22,641 nt of DNA, from assembly GCA_900753165.1 (NCBI GenBank), contig CAADYC010000037.1, positions 1-22,641 of the forward strand. The letters run 5' to 3'. The notes beneath the pieces were generated by a model. That model saw nothing but the letters and a program-made list of their open reading frames with translations. It searched no databases and had not been told where the DNA came from. Source of the stretch: Clostridia bacterium (lineage in GTDB: Bacteria > Bacillota > Clostridia > TANB77 > CAG-508). The translations under genes were made by a program, and so were the position numbers. Each line of letters opens with the position of its first letter. The first letter of the stretch is position 1. Shown here in pieces: positions 6,518-14,935 of the stretch.

Positions 6518-9106
6518 ATGAAGAATTTACTAATCGGATTGAAACAAAAGATAATAAAAATTCTAATAGTAATAATATTATTCCAAAGTTTAATACCAAA
6601 TATGTCGCAAGCTGCTGATTGGGGAGGTGTATTGTTTACGCCTATTCAAAATTTATTTGTAGCATTAGGAGATGTTGGTTCAGGAGTTCTTAATTTAATT
6701 GTAAATCAAGGAGATATGCAAAGTGTAATTACAATAGATACTGATGCTAAAACGTGGAAAGATTATCTTGAAATGTTTTTTAGGGGATCTACAATTGTAC
6801 TTAACCCAATTGGTAATGGTATTTATTTTGCTAAAAAAGCATATACTTTTGGTCAAAAACATTTTACGAAAGAAGATTTTGTTACAGAAATAGAATTACC
6901 TGTTATGTTAATAACACCAGATAAAATTTTTTCAAATGAGGTACCACTATTAGATGTAAATATAATTAACCCTCAAGATAAAAATAGTGCGTCATATATT
7001 TTGCAAAGTACAATAGCAAAATGGTATCTTGTTTTAAGAAATATTGCTATAGTAGCTTTTTTATCAATGTTAGTATATGTTGGTATTAGAATAGTAATTT
7101 CTAGTACAGCTGGTGATAAGGCAAAATATAAACAATTGTTAAAAGATTGGCTTGTAGGATTGTGTTTATTATTTATGATGCATTATGGAATGAGTTTTGC
7201 ATTAACACTTAATGAGAAATTTGTAGAATTTTTAGCTTCTGAAAATCAAAGTATAGTTATACAGAATGATGAACTTGATTTTTCAAAATTTACAGATGTA
7301 TTAGCAGGAGATGGTTATGATGATTTACTTGCTACTGTTAAAACTTTTAATGTTGATGAAGATGGAAATTATGTTTCAGATGAATTGAGTTGGCATACAG
7401 ATTTTACAGGATATGTTAGATTTTTGGCGCAATCAAATATAAAATCAGCTACAGTTGCAACTAGAATGGGATATACTGTAATGTATGTTGTTGCTGTAAT
7501 TTATACATGGATATTTTTTATAAAATATTTAAAAAGGTTATTATATATGACATTTTTAACTTTAATTTCACCAATGGTTGCTATGTTATATCCATTAGAT
7601 AAAATGAATGATGGAAGTGCACAGACATTTAATACATGGTCAAAAGAATACATATTTAATTTATTAATACAACCTATGCATTTAATATTGTACACAGTAC
7701 TTATTAGTTCAGCAATGGACTTAATGGTAAAATATCCAGTTTATGCTTTAGTGGTATATGGATTTATGTTACAAGGTGAGAAATTTATCAAGAAGATGTT
7801 CGGATTTGATAAAGCATCTATTGGAGCATCTGCTGCCGGAGGAGCGTTTGCTGGTGCAATGGTAATGAGTGGATTGGATAAAGCTGTTCATATGGCTAAA
7901 GGACATAGATTACCTGATGGAGGTCCTGGAAGACCACCACGTAGTAAAGAAATAGGAAATGGTGATGATGGAAAGGTATCTTATGCAAATAATAGAACTG
8001 CAGATGGATCTGCTGGTGATATTGTGGAAAGTGCTTTCTTAGGTTCAGGAAGTAACACAGAAAATGATAGTGATGTAAATAATAAAAATGATAATAATAA
8101 TGGTAATACAGAAGGTGAAAGCCAAGAGCAACTACCGACATTTGCAGATTTATATGATAGTAATGGAAATTATGTAGGTCCTGGAAACCAAGAAGGACAA
8201 CCTAGATTGGCAGATTTAAATAATGGAACTTTGCCAGAAGCAGGAAGTGGAGAAGCAGGAGGTAACAATAATTATCAAGATTATGGTCCTCCAGAAGGAG
8301 AGAATGGACCAACAGTACCACCAACAGTACCAACTGTACAAATGCCAGTTGAAAAACCACAAATAAAGGATAAGCCAAGAAGGGACTTAAAAGGAACGTG
8401 GAAAGAAGTAAAGAGAAGAGCTGGTGCTGGATCTAAAGCATATGTATTACCTGCATTGAGAAAAGGTGCAAAAGCTGCAATAAGAACGGTTGGAACTACT
8501 GCGATGGGAGCAACAGGAGCAATGGTTGGTGTTGCTGCTGGACTTGCAACAGATGATATGTCAAATGTTCTTAAATATGGAGCAGCAGGACTTACAGGTG
8601 GAGCTGCAATTGGAAATATTGCTGCAAGTAATGCAATAAATAGACCTGCTAGAATCGTTAATTCAGTTAGAAATAGTGCAGTTGAAGCTAAAGAAAGATA
8701 CAATAGTGCTTATTATAAAGATGATCCAGATGCATATAAAAGATATTTAAATGAAAGATCAGATAAAGACTTTATTAAAGATAAAGAAATTAAAAAACAA
8801 TATGCAAGAGAATTTGGAGATAGTAATGCAGAGAAAATGATGAATCAAGCATTGGCATATAGAAAACAAGGAATTACTGATAATGAAATAATAATAAAAG
8901 CAATGAAAGAGACATCAGGAGAAATAGGAAAAACAAGTGCTACAGATAATAGAAGAATAGCAGCAGCTAAACTTGCAACTGGAATTTCAGGATCTAAAGA
9001 TATAGAAAATATGACAAAGAGACTTAAAGCTAAAGGTTATGATGAAAAATTAGTTTCTGAAAACGAAGAGTTTGTAAGAAGTATAAAGAAAATAAAATAT
9101 AATTAA
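6518..9106 (+). CDS. VirB6/TrbL-like polytopic membrane protein with long hydrophilic tail
   Basis: An 862-residue protein. A signal-like hydrophobic N-terminus (residues 10-30, SQA-A) is followed by an external-looking region to about 165. Then come transmembrane helices at about 170-200, 211-232, 318-337, 343-363 and a hydrophobic block at 385-425. This arrangement is that of VirB6-type channel proteins. Residues about 463-615 are low-complexity, rich in G, N, D and P (for example TVPPTVPTVQMP), and a basic, amphipathic tail follows with an A/G-rich hydrophobic patch (TTAMGATGAMVGVAAGLATD). The start ATG 6518 has AAGGAG at 6506-6511, 28 bases after the VirB4 stop. The family call rests on architecture and position more than on a motif. 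The long tail is the unusual part and could be a docking platform. Confidence 0.78.
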   Translation: MKNLLIGLKQKIIKILIVIILFQSLIPNMSQAADWGGVLFTPIQNLFVALGDVGSGVLNLIVNQGDMQSVITIDTDAKTWKDYLEMFFRGSTIVLNPIGNGIYFAKKAYTFGQKHFTKEDFVTEIELPVMLITPDKIFSNEVPLLDVNIINPQDKNSASYILQSTIAKWYLVLRNIAIVAFLSMLVYVGIRIVISSTAGDKAKYKQLLKDWLVGLCLLFMMHYGMSFALTLNEKFVEFLASENQSIVIQNDELDFSKFTDVLAGDGYDDLLATVKTFNVDEDGNYVSDELSWHTDFTGYVRFLAQSNIKSATVATRMGYTVMYVVAVIYTWIFFIKYLKRLLYMTFLTLISPMVAMLYPLDKMNDGSAQTFNTWSKEYIFNLLIQPMHLILYTVLISSAMDLMVKYPVYALVVYGFMLQGEKFIKKMFGFDKASIGASAAGGAFAGAMVMSGLDKAVHMAKGHRLPDGGPGRPPRSKEIGNGDDGKVSYANNRTADGSAGDIVESAFLGSGSNTENDSDVNNKNDNNNGNTEGESQEQLPTFADLYDSNGNYVGPGNQEGQPRLADLNNGTLPEAGSGEAGGNNNYQDYGPPEGENGPTVPPTVPTVQMPVEKPQIKDKPRRDLKGTWKEVKRRAGAGSKAYVLPALRKGAKAAIRTVGTTAMGATGAMVGVAAGLATDDMSNVLKYGAAGLTGGAAIGNIAASNAINRPARIVNSVRNSAVEAKERYNSAYYKDDPDAYKRYLNERSDKDFIKDKEIKKQYAREFGDSNAEKMMNQALAYRKQGITDNEIIIKAMKETSGEIGKTSATDNRRIAAAKLATGISGSKDIENMTKRLKAKGYDEKLVSENEEFVRSIKKIKYN

Positions 9107-9127
9107 TAAAGTAGGGGGACTATGATT

Positions 9128-10075
9128 ATGTATAGATTTATAAGATTTTTTAACCAGAATAGGGGGACTATTATTAAAGTTATACTAATTATAGTCTTTA
9201 TACTTGTATTAATACAGTTATTAAACTTGTATTCTAAGACTAGAAATAGTAATAATAAAAATGTAATTTCAGATGAAAAGAGTAATGTTTTGAGTGAAAA
9301 CAATGCATTAGTTTCTGATGAATCACTTATTAGTGGTGGAAAAATATCTGAAAAAGTGTTAAGTCAAAGTACAGGATTAATTGAGAAATTTATTAATTAT
9401 TGTATTGATGGAAATGTAGAATCTGCTTATAATTTACTTACTGATGAGTGTAAAGAAGAAGTATTTCCAACAATTGAAGATTTTTATAATATTTATTATT
9501 CAAGTATTTTTGATGGAAGCAAAAAAAATTATACAATAGAAAATTGGTATGGAAATATTTATAGAGTAAGAATAACAAATGATATATTGTCAACAGGTAA
9601 TTTGGATGAAGGAAATGCGAGTCAAGATTATATTACTGTTGTTTCAGATAAAATAAATATAAATAGTTATATTGAAAGAAAAGAAATAAATAAAACAACT
9701 ACAAATACTAATGTTGATATAAATATAGTAAGTAGAGATACATATATGGATTATGAAATTTATACTATTTCTGTAACTAATAATTCTGATAAAAAGATTT
9801 CAATAGATAGTGGTAATAATCCCAAATCAATATATTTATTAGATGAAAAAGATATGAAATATTATTTTTATAATAATGAAATGGTATCAAGTAATTTTAT
9901 TATTCCAAGTGGATATAAGAAGACATTTAAAATCAAATTTGCTAATTCATATAGTTCAAGTAGAAAAATTAGAAGTTTAGTATTTTCTAATTTTATATTA
10001 AATTATGATGAGTATAAAGAAAAAGAAGATGGAGAAGAATCAGCGTATATGAGTAAGATTAATGCATATATGTAA
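9128..10075 (+). CDS. Single-span protein with NTF2/VirB8-like domain
   Basis: About 315 residues. Two in-frame ATGs exist (9122 and 9128). AGGGGG at 9113-9118 is three bases from the first and nine from the second, so I prefer 9128. A transmembrane helix (about residues 12-32) anchors an extracytoplasmic part. The block SQSTGLIEKFINYCIDGN and VESAYNLLTDECKEEVFPTI looks like an NTF2-like fold, the fold used by VirB8/TcpC adaptors. The C-terminal half (about 195-300) reads like a beta-sandwich of the DUF4352 kind (YTISVTNNSDKKISIDSGN). It lies between the VirB6-like gene and the wall hydrolase, where a VirB8-type adaptor is expected. The fold assignment is by eye and moderate. Confidence 0.6.
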   Translation: MYRFIRFFNQNRGTIIKVILIIVFILVLIQLLNLYSKTRNSNNKNVISDEKSNVLSENNALVSDESLISGGKISEKVLSQSTGLIEKFINYCIDGNVESAYNLLTDECKEEVFPTIEDFYNIYYSSIFDGSKKNYTIENWYGNIYRVRITNDILSTGNLDEGNASQDYITVVSDKININSYIERKEINKTTTNTNVDINIVSRDTYMDYEIYTISVTNNSDKKISIDSGNNPKSIYLLDEKDMKYYFYNNEMVSSNFIIPSGYKKTFKIKFANSYSSSRKIRSLVFSNFILNYDEYKEKEDGEESAYMSKINAYM

Positions 10076-10089
10076 AAAGGAGATAATAT

Positions 10090-11964
10090 ATGGAGAAACA
10101 AAAAAGTAAGCAATTGAGCAAACTAATTAAAAAAATCCTAATGAAAATAATTTTTAGTAAAGTTTTTCTTATTATAATTGCTGTAGTTTTAATTGCGCTT
10201 ATTCTTGTATCTGCAATAAAATATATATTAGATTTAGATATTTCTGTTTATGATGATACTAAAAAAGGAAATGTACCATTTGAGGTTTCTGAATATATAA
10301 AAGGAGCAAAAATTGATGAAAATGGTATATATTTTGAAAAGCAGGATGCAACAGGAAAAGTACAAAAGGCCACAGTAGAAGATATGTGGAAGGATATTAT
10401 AAAAAATGGAACAGATATAGATAAATATTTAGATAATTATGAAGAATTTGAAAAGTTGATAGACGCAGAAGTTATAACTCAATTTCCATATATAGGTGTA
10501 GGAAAAGGAAAATTAGATGGCTCAATTAAATTTCAAAGGCATTATTCAAATAATAAAGAAAAAACTCTTAGTTATATAAATTTAGATACTTTTGATAAAT
10601 ATATAAAATCATCAGATGAAAAAGTTTTAGATTATTTTACATTAGACTCTGATGGTAATGCTATAATAGCTGTAAAAAATGAACAGAAAGAATCTTTGAC
10701 AACAGATGATCCTTCTTGCAATCCGTCTAGCTATTCTCAGAATTTGGGAGGTTCTGGTTCAGGTGGATCATATTCATATGAGAAAGTATCAATAGAAAAA
10801 CAAAGTCCTATTAATTATAAAATGTTTGTACAACAATACACAATGCCATTTCAATTTTTATGGTCATTACTTGTTATTGGACAAGATAAAGATTTTGTAC
10901 TAGAATTAGCTGATTTAGTTGCTGATAGTGAAATAGTTATTTCAATATATGATAATGAAACCAGAGTAGATTCTACAGAGGTTTATACTCGTGAAGAGAC
11001 TATTAAAGTTAAGAAGAAAAATGAAAATTCTATAGAACAAAGTAATAAAGGAGAATCAAATCAAGTAGGGGCTGGAGATGAATACGAGGAAAAGACAGTT
11101 ACATATACTACTACATATAAATCAACAAGTATAACAGATACACCAGAGATAGTATTAACAAAAGCTAATGTATGGATAGTAGATTATGAACAAGAATATG
11201 AATATCAAGATTCTATTGATAAAAATTCAGAAGATAATAATAAGGTAGGAAAGGACACAAAGATGTCATCTAAGGTTGTTATTGAGACTAAGAATTATAT
11301 TTCTAAGCCTGCGAAAACTAATCCTAAAGATGATAAAAATTCGAGTGAACCTAATTTTGTTAATATTTTGTTGAAAAATAAATATAAATATGTTAAGAAT
11401 AATATTGTTGATTCAGCTGAAGAATTATTTGATATATTAGAGAAAAATCCTGATACTGTTAATATGGTTGATTTGATGAGATATTTGTTGTATAAGGTTA
11501 CGGGAGTAAGTTATGGTGTAACAAATTATGATTTTAGTGAGTATGAAAGTGGTTCGTTTTCTGATGTGACTACAATATATGGAAATTCATTTGAAGAAAA
11601 AGTGTGGTTTGCATTGACTGGGGCGGGATATTCGGAATATTCTGCTGCTGGAGCAATGGGAAACTTTAAACAAGAATCTGGTTTTAAATCTAATAATTTG
11701 CAAAATAGTTACGAATCATCTTTAGGCATGACAGATGATGCATATACAACAGCAGTTAATAATGGAACATATAAAAACTTTGTTCATGATAGTGCTGGAT
11801 ATGGGTTGGCACAATGGACATTTTGGTCTTTGAAACAAGGATTATATAATTATATAAAATCTAAAGGGGTTGGAATCGATGATGAAGATGCACAAATTGG
11901 ATATTTATTAAAAAGTATAAAGGAACGGTTCTTGTACAAAGTGGAAATCAGCTGGCAGTGTTGA
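10090..11964 (+). CDS. Membrane-anchored cell-wall hydrolase, N-terminal part (phage-tail-type lysozyme), frameshifted
   Basis: A 624-residue product with a transmembrane helix at about 22-46 and a large extracytoplasmic region. A conserved-looking block at about 245-290 contains QQYTMPFQFLWSLLVIGQDK. From about 499 there is a lysozyme of the phage-tail type, with AGAMGNFKQESGF (likely catalytic E529), NNLQNSYESSLG and DSAGYGLAQWT. The domain loses its frame after about residue 610 and stops at TGA 11962-11964. The continuation WKSAGSVEDACRYFESEYEN is found in the +1 frame from 11942 and leads into an NlpC/P60 domain. Such lysozyme plus peptidase fusions act as the VirB1-like wall-opening enzyme of Gram-positive conjugation systems. 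The start is TTG or ATG-like at 10090, with AAAAGGAGAT just upstream (10074-10083). The break is a frameshift, not a normal end. Confidence 0.8.
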   Translation: MEKQKSKQLSKLIKKILMKIIFSKVFLIIIAVVLIALILVSAIKYILDLDISVYDDTKKGNVPFEVSEYIKGAKIDENGIYFEKQDATGKVQKATVEDMWKDIIKNGTDIDKYLDNYEEFEKLIDAEVITQFPYIGVGKGKLDGSIKFQRHYSNNKEKTLSYINLDTFDKYIKSSDEKVLDYFTLDSDGNAIIAVKNEQKESLTTDDPSCNPSSYSQNLGGSGSGGSYSYEKVSIEKQSPINYKMFVQQYTMPFQFLWSLLVIGQDKDFVLELADLVADSEIVISIYDNETRVDSTEVYTREETIKVKKKNENSIEQSNKGESNQVGAGDEYEEKTVTYTTTYKSTSITDTPEIVLTKANVWIVDYEQEYEYQDSIDKNSEDNNKVGKDTKMSSKVVIETKNYISKPAKTNPKDDKNSSEPNFVNILLKNKYKYVKNNIVDSAEELFDILEKNPDTVNMVDLMRYLLYKVTGVSYGVTNYDFSEYESGSFSDVTTIYGNSFEEKVWFALTGAGYSEYSAAGAMGNFKQESGFKSNNLQNSYESSLGMTDDAYTTAVNNGTYKNFVHDSAGYGLAQWTFWSLKQGLYNYIKSKGVGIDDEDAQIGYLLKSIKERFLYKVEISWQC

Positions 11965-12016
11965 AGATGCTTGTCGTTATTTCGAATCTGAATATGAAAA
12001 TGCTGGTAATCCACAA

Positions 12017-12511
12017 ATGGGGAATAGATTAAAATATGCTCAAGAAATTTATAATAAATATCATGGTAAAACTGCTCCAACAGGAATTGATGTTGATGTA
12101 AAATTAACAGGTGATAATAAAACAAAGATGGAGGAATTACTAAAGGAAGCGCAAAGAATAGCTAATGATGATAGGTATACATATAGTCAGACAAATAGAT
12201 ATGGAGAATTTCAATATGATTGTTCAAGTTTTGTTGCTAGATTATATTATAAATTCTTTAAAATTGTAACACCTAATAGTACAAGAGAATATGGTTCTAA
12301 TTATAGAGTTGGTCCTACATCAAGTGTTTCTTTGCAACCTGGAGATGTACTATGGAGAAGAGGACATGTTATTATATATATAGGAAATGGAGTATATGTT
12401 GCTGCACATGGATGTGAAGGAAAATATGCCTCAAATCCAGCTATTCAAATTAGTGTTTATAATGATAGTCCAAGTAAATATACATATGTATATAGATTTA
12501 TTACTAAATAA
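12017..12511 (+). CDS. NlpC/P60 endopeptidase domain, C-terminal part of the same hydrolase
   Basis: The longest ATG-started reading of this frame is 164 residues, but no Shine-Dalgarno sequence precedes 12017 and homologous-looking sequence continues upstream to about 11942, so this is the displaced end of the gene at 10090. The NlpC/P60 core is complete: nucleophile C69 in YDCSSFVARLYY (codon 12221), H117 in RGHVIIYIGNG (codon 12365) and a third polar residue, H131, in VAAHG. NlpC/P60 enzymes cut D-Glu to diamino-acid links in peptidoglycan stem peptides. With the lysozyme half it would cut both glycan and peptide. Intact active-site residues suggest either a very recent break, a sequencing or assembly error, or ribosomal frameshifting. 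Confidence 0.82.
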   Translation: MGNRLKYAQEIYNKYHGKTAPTGIDVDVKLTGDNKTKMEELLKEAQRIANDDRYTYSQTNRYGEFQYDCSSFVARLYYKFFKIVTPNSTREYGSNYRVGPTSSVSLQPGDVLWRRGHVIIYIGNGVYVAAHGCEGKYASNPAIQISVYNDSPSKYTYVYRFITK

Positions 12512-12526
12512 AGAAAGGTTAATGGA

Positions 12527-13864
12527 ATGGATAAATTAAAAAAATATATGATAATATTAGTTATTGTTATTATTTTAATTATTGCAATATTATTAGTTTT
12601 GTTAAAAATAAATATAAATAATAATGAGAATAAATCTAAAAATTCAGATGGAGATATAGGAGAAAGCATAGAGATTACTAATAAAATAGAAGATGTAACT
12701 GATATTTCTGATTTTAAGAGTGTAGAAAATTGTATTCAAAAATATTATAATATGATTAATAATGAATCATTTGATTTTTATGAGAGGGATGATGAAGGGA
12801 CATATAAAAAAATAAATGATGAAAATATAAGAAAAATGAGATTGAATTTATTAAGTAATGAATATATAAAAAATAATAATATAACGACATCTAATTTATA
12901 TGAATTCATAAAAACTACAAATGAGCCTTATAATGTAATTACATTGAAAATGAAAAAAATTGTTAATACCAATATTGATAAATATTTAGCACAAGGAATT
13001 TGTATAAATTCCGATAATAAAGTTAGTGACGAATTTTTTATTATTGTTAATGTAGATGATAAAAATAAAACTTTTTCAGTAGAGCCAATTTTAGATAAAT
13101 ATAATGATATAAATGAAATAGAGTTTAAAAATGATAATGGTAATGAAGAAATAAAATCTAATGATTACAATGAATATATTAAAGAAATATATAATAATGA
13201 GGAAATATCAGAGAATTATTTTGTTCTTTATAAAAATTTAGCATTAGCAAAACCTGAAATTTTATATAATTATATGGATGATGATTATAAAAAGCAAAGA
13301 TTTGGTAATGAAGATAATTTCTTGATGTATATAGAAAATAATAAAGAAGAAATTTCAAATCTGAGATTAACGAAATATTTAGTAAATAATAAAGTAAATG
13401 GAATGCAATTTGTATGTAAAGATCAATATGATAATGTATATATATTTGATGAAATAAATCCTATGCAATTTTCTTTTAAATTAGATAATTATACAATATT
13501 AACTGATAATTTTAAAGAAAATTATGAAAATGCAAATGATGAGAAAAAAGTTCAGATGGATATAGATTTATTTATTCAAATGATTAATAGACATGATTAT
13601 ATTACTTCTTATAAATTTATATCAGAAGGATTTAAAAATAATTATTTTAGTACACAAAATGAATTCGAAAATTATGTTAAAAATAAATTTTTTAACTTTA
13701 ATAAATTTGAATTTGAAAAAATTGAGAAAAAGGGTAATAATGTATATGTTTGTTTAGTAAAATTAACAGATTTGACTAATGAAAATCCGGAAGTGAGAGA
13801 GGAAAATATAATAATACAAATAAATAATAATTATGATTTTAAAATATCATTTGAAATAAAATAA
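12527..13864 (+). CDS. Single-span protein with repeated NTF2/VirB8-like domains
   Basis: A 445-residue protein: a transmembrane helix at about residues 8-27, then an N/K/D-rich linker and what appear to be three related segments. They start near KSVENCIQKYYNMIN (about 64), SENYFVLYKNLALAKPEILY (about 227) and QMDIDLFIQMINRHDYITSY (about 345). Each pairs an amphipathic helix with a following Y/F-rich strand region, as in tandem NTF2-like adaptors such as TcpC of clostridial conjugative plasmids. The start ATG 12527 has AGAAAGG at 12512-12518; an out-of-frame ATG lies at 12522. It is the last gene of the machine operon, ended by a terminator. No sequence motif proves the function; the NTF2 fold is inferred from spacing and context. 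Confidence 0.55.
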   Translation: MDKLKKYMIILVIVIILIIAILLVLLKININNNENKSKNSDGDIGESIEITNKIEDVTDISDFKSVENCIQKYYNMINNESFDFYERDDEGTYKKINDENIRKMRLNLLSNEYIKNNNITTSNLYEFIKTTNEPYNVITLKMKKIVNTNIDKYLAQGICINSDNKVSDEFFIIVNVDDKNKTFSVEPILDKYNDINEIEFKNDNGNEEIKSNDYNEYIKEIYNNEEISENYFVLYKNLALAKPEILYNYMDDDYKKQRFGNEDNFLMYIENNKEEISNLRLTKYLVNNKVNGMQFVCKDQYDNVYIFDEINPMQFSFKLDNYTILTDNFKENYENANDEKKVQMDIDLFIQMINRHDYITSYKFISEGFKNNYFSTQNEFENYVKNKFFNFNKFEFEKIEKKGNNVYVCLVKLTDLTNENPEVREENIIIQINNNYDFKISFEIK

Positions 13865-13867
13865 TAA

Positions 13868-13901
13868 AAAAGACTATTAAGATAAAAATTAATAGTCTTT
13901 T
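13868..13901. terminator. Bidirectional terminator ending the T4SS-like operon
   Basis: AAAAGACTATTAA (13868-13880) pairs with TTAATAGTCTTTT (13889-13901) over an 8-base loop. A and T tracts flank both sides, so it can end the + strand operon and the converging minus-strand J-domain gene. Confidence 0.85.
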
Positions 13902-13923
13902 AATATTTTTGAATAATTTTAAA

Positions 13924-14598
13924 TTAACTAAATAAATTTTTAAAAATATTAATAAGATATTGTAAAATAAAATTATCATTATATAAGTTTTTTAAATAAT
14001 TTTTAACAAAAGGAATTTGCCATAATATAAATAAAAATAATCCCATAATTAATATTGTACCAAAAAATGCGAATATATTTTTTGACATATTTTTTATATA
14101 ATATTTTAATTTTATTTTTTTTAAATTATTATTTGGATAATAATAATTTTTATTTACATTATTAACATATGAATTTTCATTCACATGTTCTGGGGTATGA
14201 ATATTATCATATGAATTAATATTCATATGTTCTGAATTATATAAATTGTCATTTGAATTAATATTCATATGATAATTATTTTGAATATTGTTTATATTAT
14301 TTTTTAAATAATTAATTTCTTTTTTTAAATTATTATTTTCATTAATTAAATTATTAAATTCCTCAATAGATATTTCTGTATTTTTTAAATTTAAATCATA
14401 ATTTTTTCTTTTTTCTGAATCTGATAAAATATCATATGCTTCATTTATTTTTTTTATTTTTTCTTCATATATATTTTTTAAATTATTTTCTTGTAAATCT
14501 GGATGATATTTTTTTACTAGTGTTTTATATGATTTTTCAATAATTTCTGGAGATGCTTTTTTATCAACTTCTAATATTTCATAATAATTTTTTTCCAA
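13924..14598 (-). CDS. Membrane-anchored J-domain (DnaJ-like) protein
   Basis: About 224 residues. I choose TTG at 14598 as the start: AGAAAGG ends nine bases upstream of it, while the GTG at 14607 abuts that site directly, and J-domain proteins usually start close to NYYEILEV. The J domain covers residues 1-65 with the HPD motif at 32-34 and NEAYDILSDSEKRKNYDL; it would stimulate an Hsp70 (DnaK). A coiled-coil-like, N/K-rich segment follows, then a 14-residue repeat (HMNINSxDN type), a basic stretch, and one transmembrane helix about 40 residues from the C-terminus. No G/F, zinc-finger or substrate domains of full DnaJ are present. It converges on the T4SS-like operon; a functional link is possible but unproven. 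Confidence 0.85.
   Translation of the reverse strand: MEKNYYEILEVDKKASPEIIEKSYKTLVKKYHPDLQENNLKNIYEEKIKKINEAYDILSDSEKRKNYDLNLKNTEISIEEFNNLINENNNLKKEINYLKNNINNIQNNYHMNINSNDNLYNSEHMNINSYDNIHTPEHVNENSYVNNVNKNYYYPNNNLKKIKLKYYIKNMSKNIFAFFGTILIMGLFLFILWQIPFVKNYLKNLYNDNFILQYLINIFKNLFS
14166..14282 (-). repeat. 42-base tandem repeat inside the J-domain gene
   Basis: Units begin with CATATGAA/CATTTGAA at 14166, 14208 and 14250, exactly 42 bases apart, so the frame is kept and each unit encodes 14 residues (for example EHMNINSYDNIHTP). About 2.7 units are present with small differences, a length-variable linker type of repeat. Confidence 0.75.
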
Positions 14599-14685
14599 TT
14601 TATTCACCCTTTCTATTATTAATATAACATAAAAAAAATAAAAATAAAATAGAAAAATTAATTATTTTATAGTAAAAATATAATT

Positions 14686-14712
14686 CCCCAAAAAGAAATA
14701 TTCTTTTTGGGG
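14686..14712 (-). terminator. Hairpin after the 57-residue membrane protein gene
   Basis: CCCCAAAAAGAA (14686-14697) pairs perfectly with TTCTTTTTGGGG (14701-14712) around a 3-base loop, a 12-pair stem. On the minus strand it lies just after the stop codon and is followed by an A/T-rich stretch with a T run a few bases on, so it probably ends that transcript. Confidence 0.65.
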
Positions 14713-14720
14713 ATGAGACA

Positions 14721-14894
14721 TTAAAATATAATAGATATAATACCATTTATAAACCATAGAAAAAATGGTATTGTGCATGGTGAAAATAGTATTAAAAGTA
14801 TTCCTAATACTATATCAGCAAAATCCTTTGTAAATATTAGTGCGAAGGCTCCTAAATAGTATATCACAACAAAAATTATTTCAGGGATATTCAT
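14721..14894 (-). CDS. Small hydrophobic membrane protein (57 residues)
   Basis: Reading the minus strand from ATG 14894 to TAA 14721-14723 gives a 57-residue protein starting MNIPEIIFVVIYYLGAF. It has two hydrophobic helices (about residues 6-22 and 27-57) separated by the charged turn TKDFAD, and ends IISIIF. AAAGGAAG lies a few bases upstream of the ATG as a good ribosome binding site. A textbook promoter (TTGACA, 17 bases, TACAAT) precedes it and a 12-pair hairpin follows it, so it forms a complete single-gene unit. I do not recognise the family. It is too short for many gene finders but coding is well supported by its signals. Confidence 0.72.
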   Translation of the reverse strand: MNIPEIIFVVIYYLGAFALIFTKDFADIVLGILLILFSPCTIPFFLWFINGIISIIF

Positions 14895-14935
14895 AATGTC
14901 TTCCTTTCTGGTGATGAGTTTTCATGTACATTTTT

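Noticed and set aside
7896..8141. Minus-strand histidine/tyrosine-rich frame
   Set aside because: It is antisense to the asparagine/aspartate-rich linker of the VirB6-like protein, so its composition is an artefact.
8281..8703. Minus-strand 140-codon frame within the VirB6-like gene
   Set aside because: Its apparent A/P/V-rich composition is the mirror of the G/A-rich coding strand; no independent ribosome site or homology-like motif.
14166..14282. CRISPR array
   Set aside because: The 42-base periodic units are contiguous without unique spacers and are in frame inside the J-domain gene.
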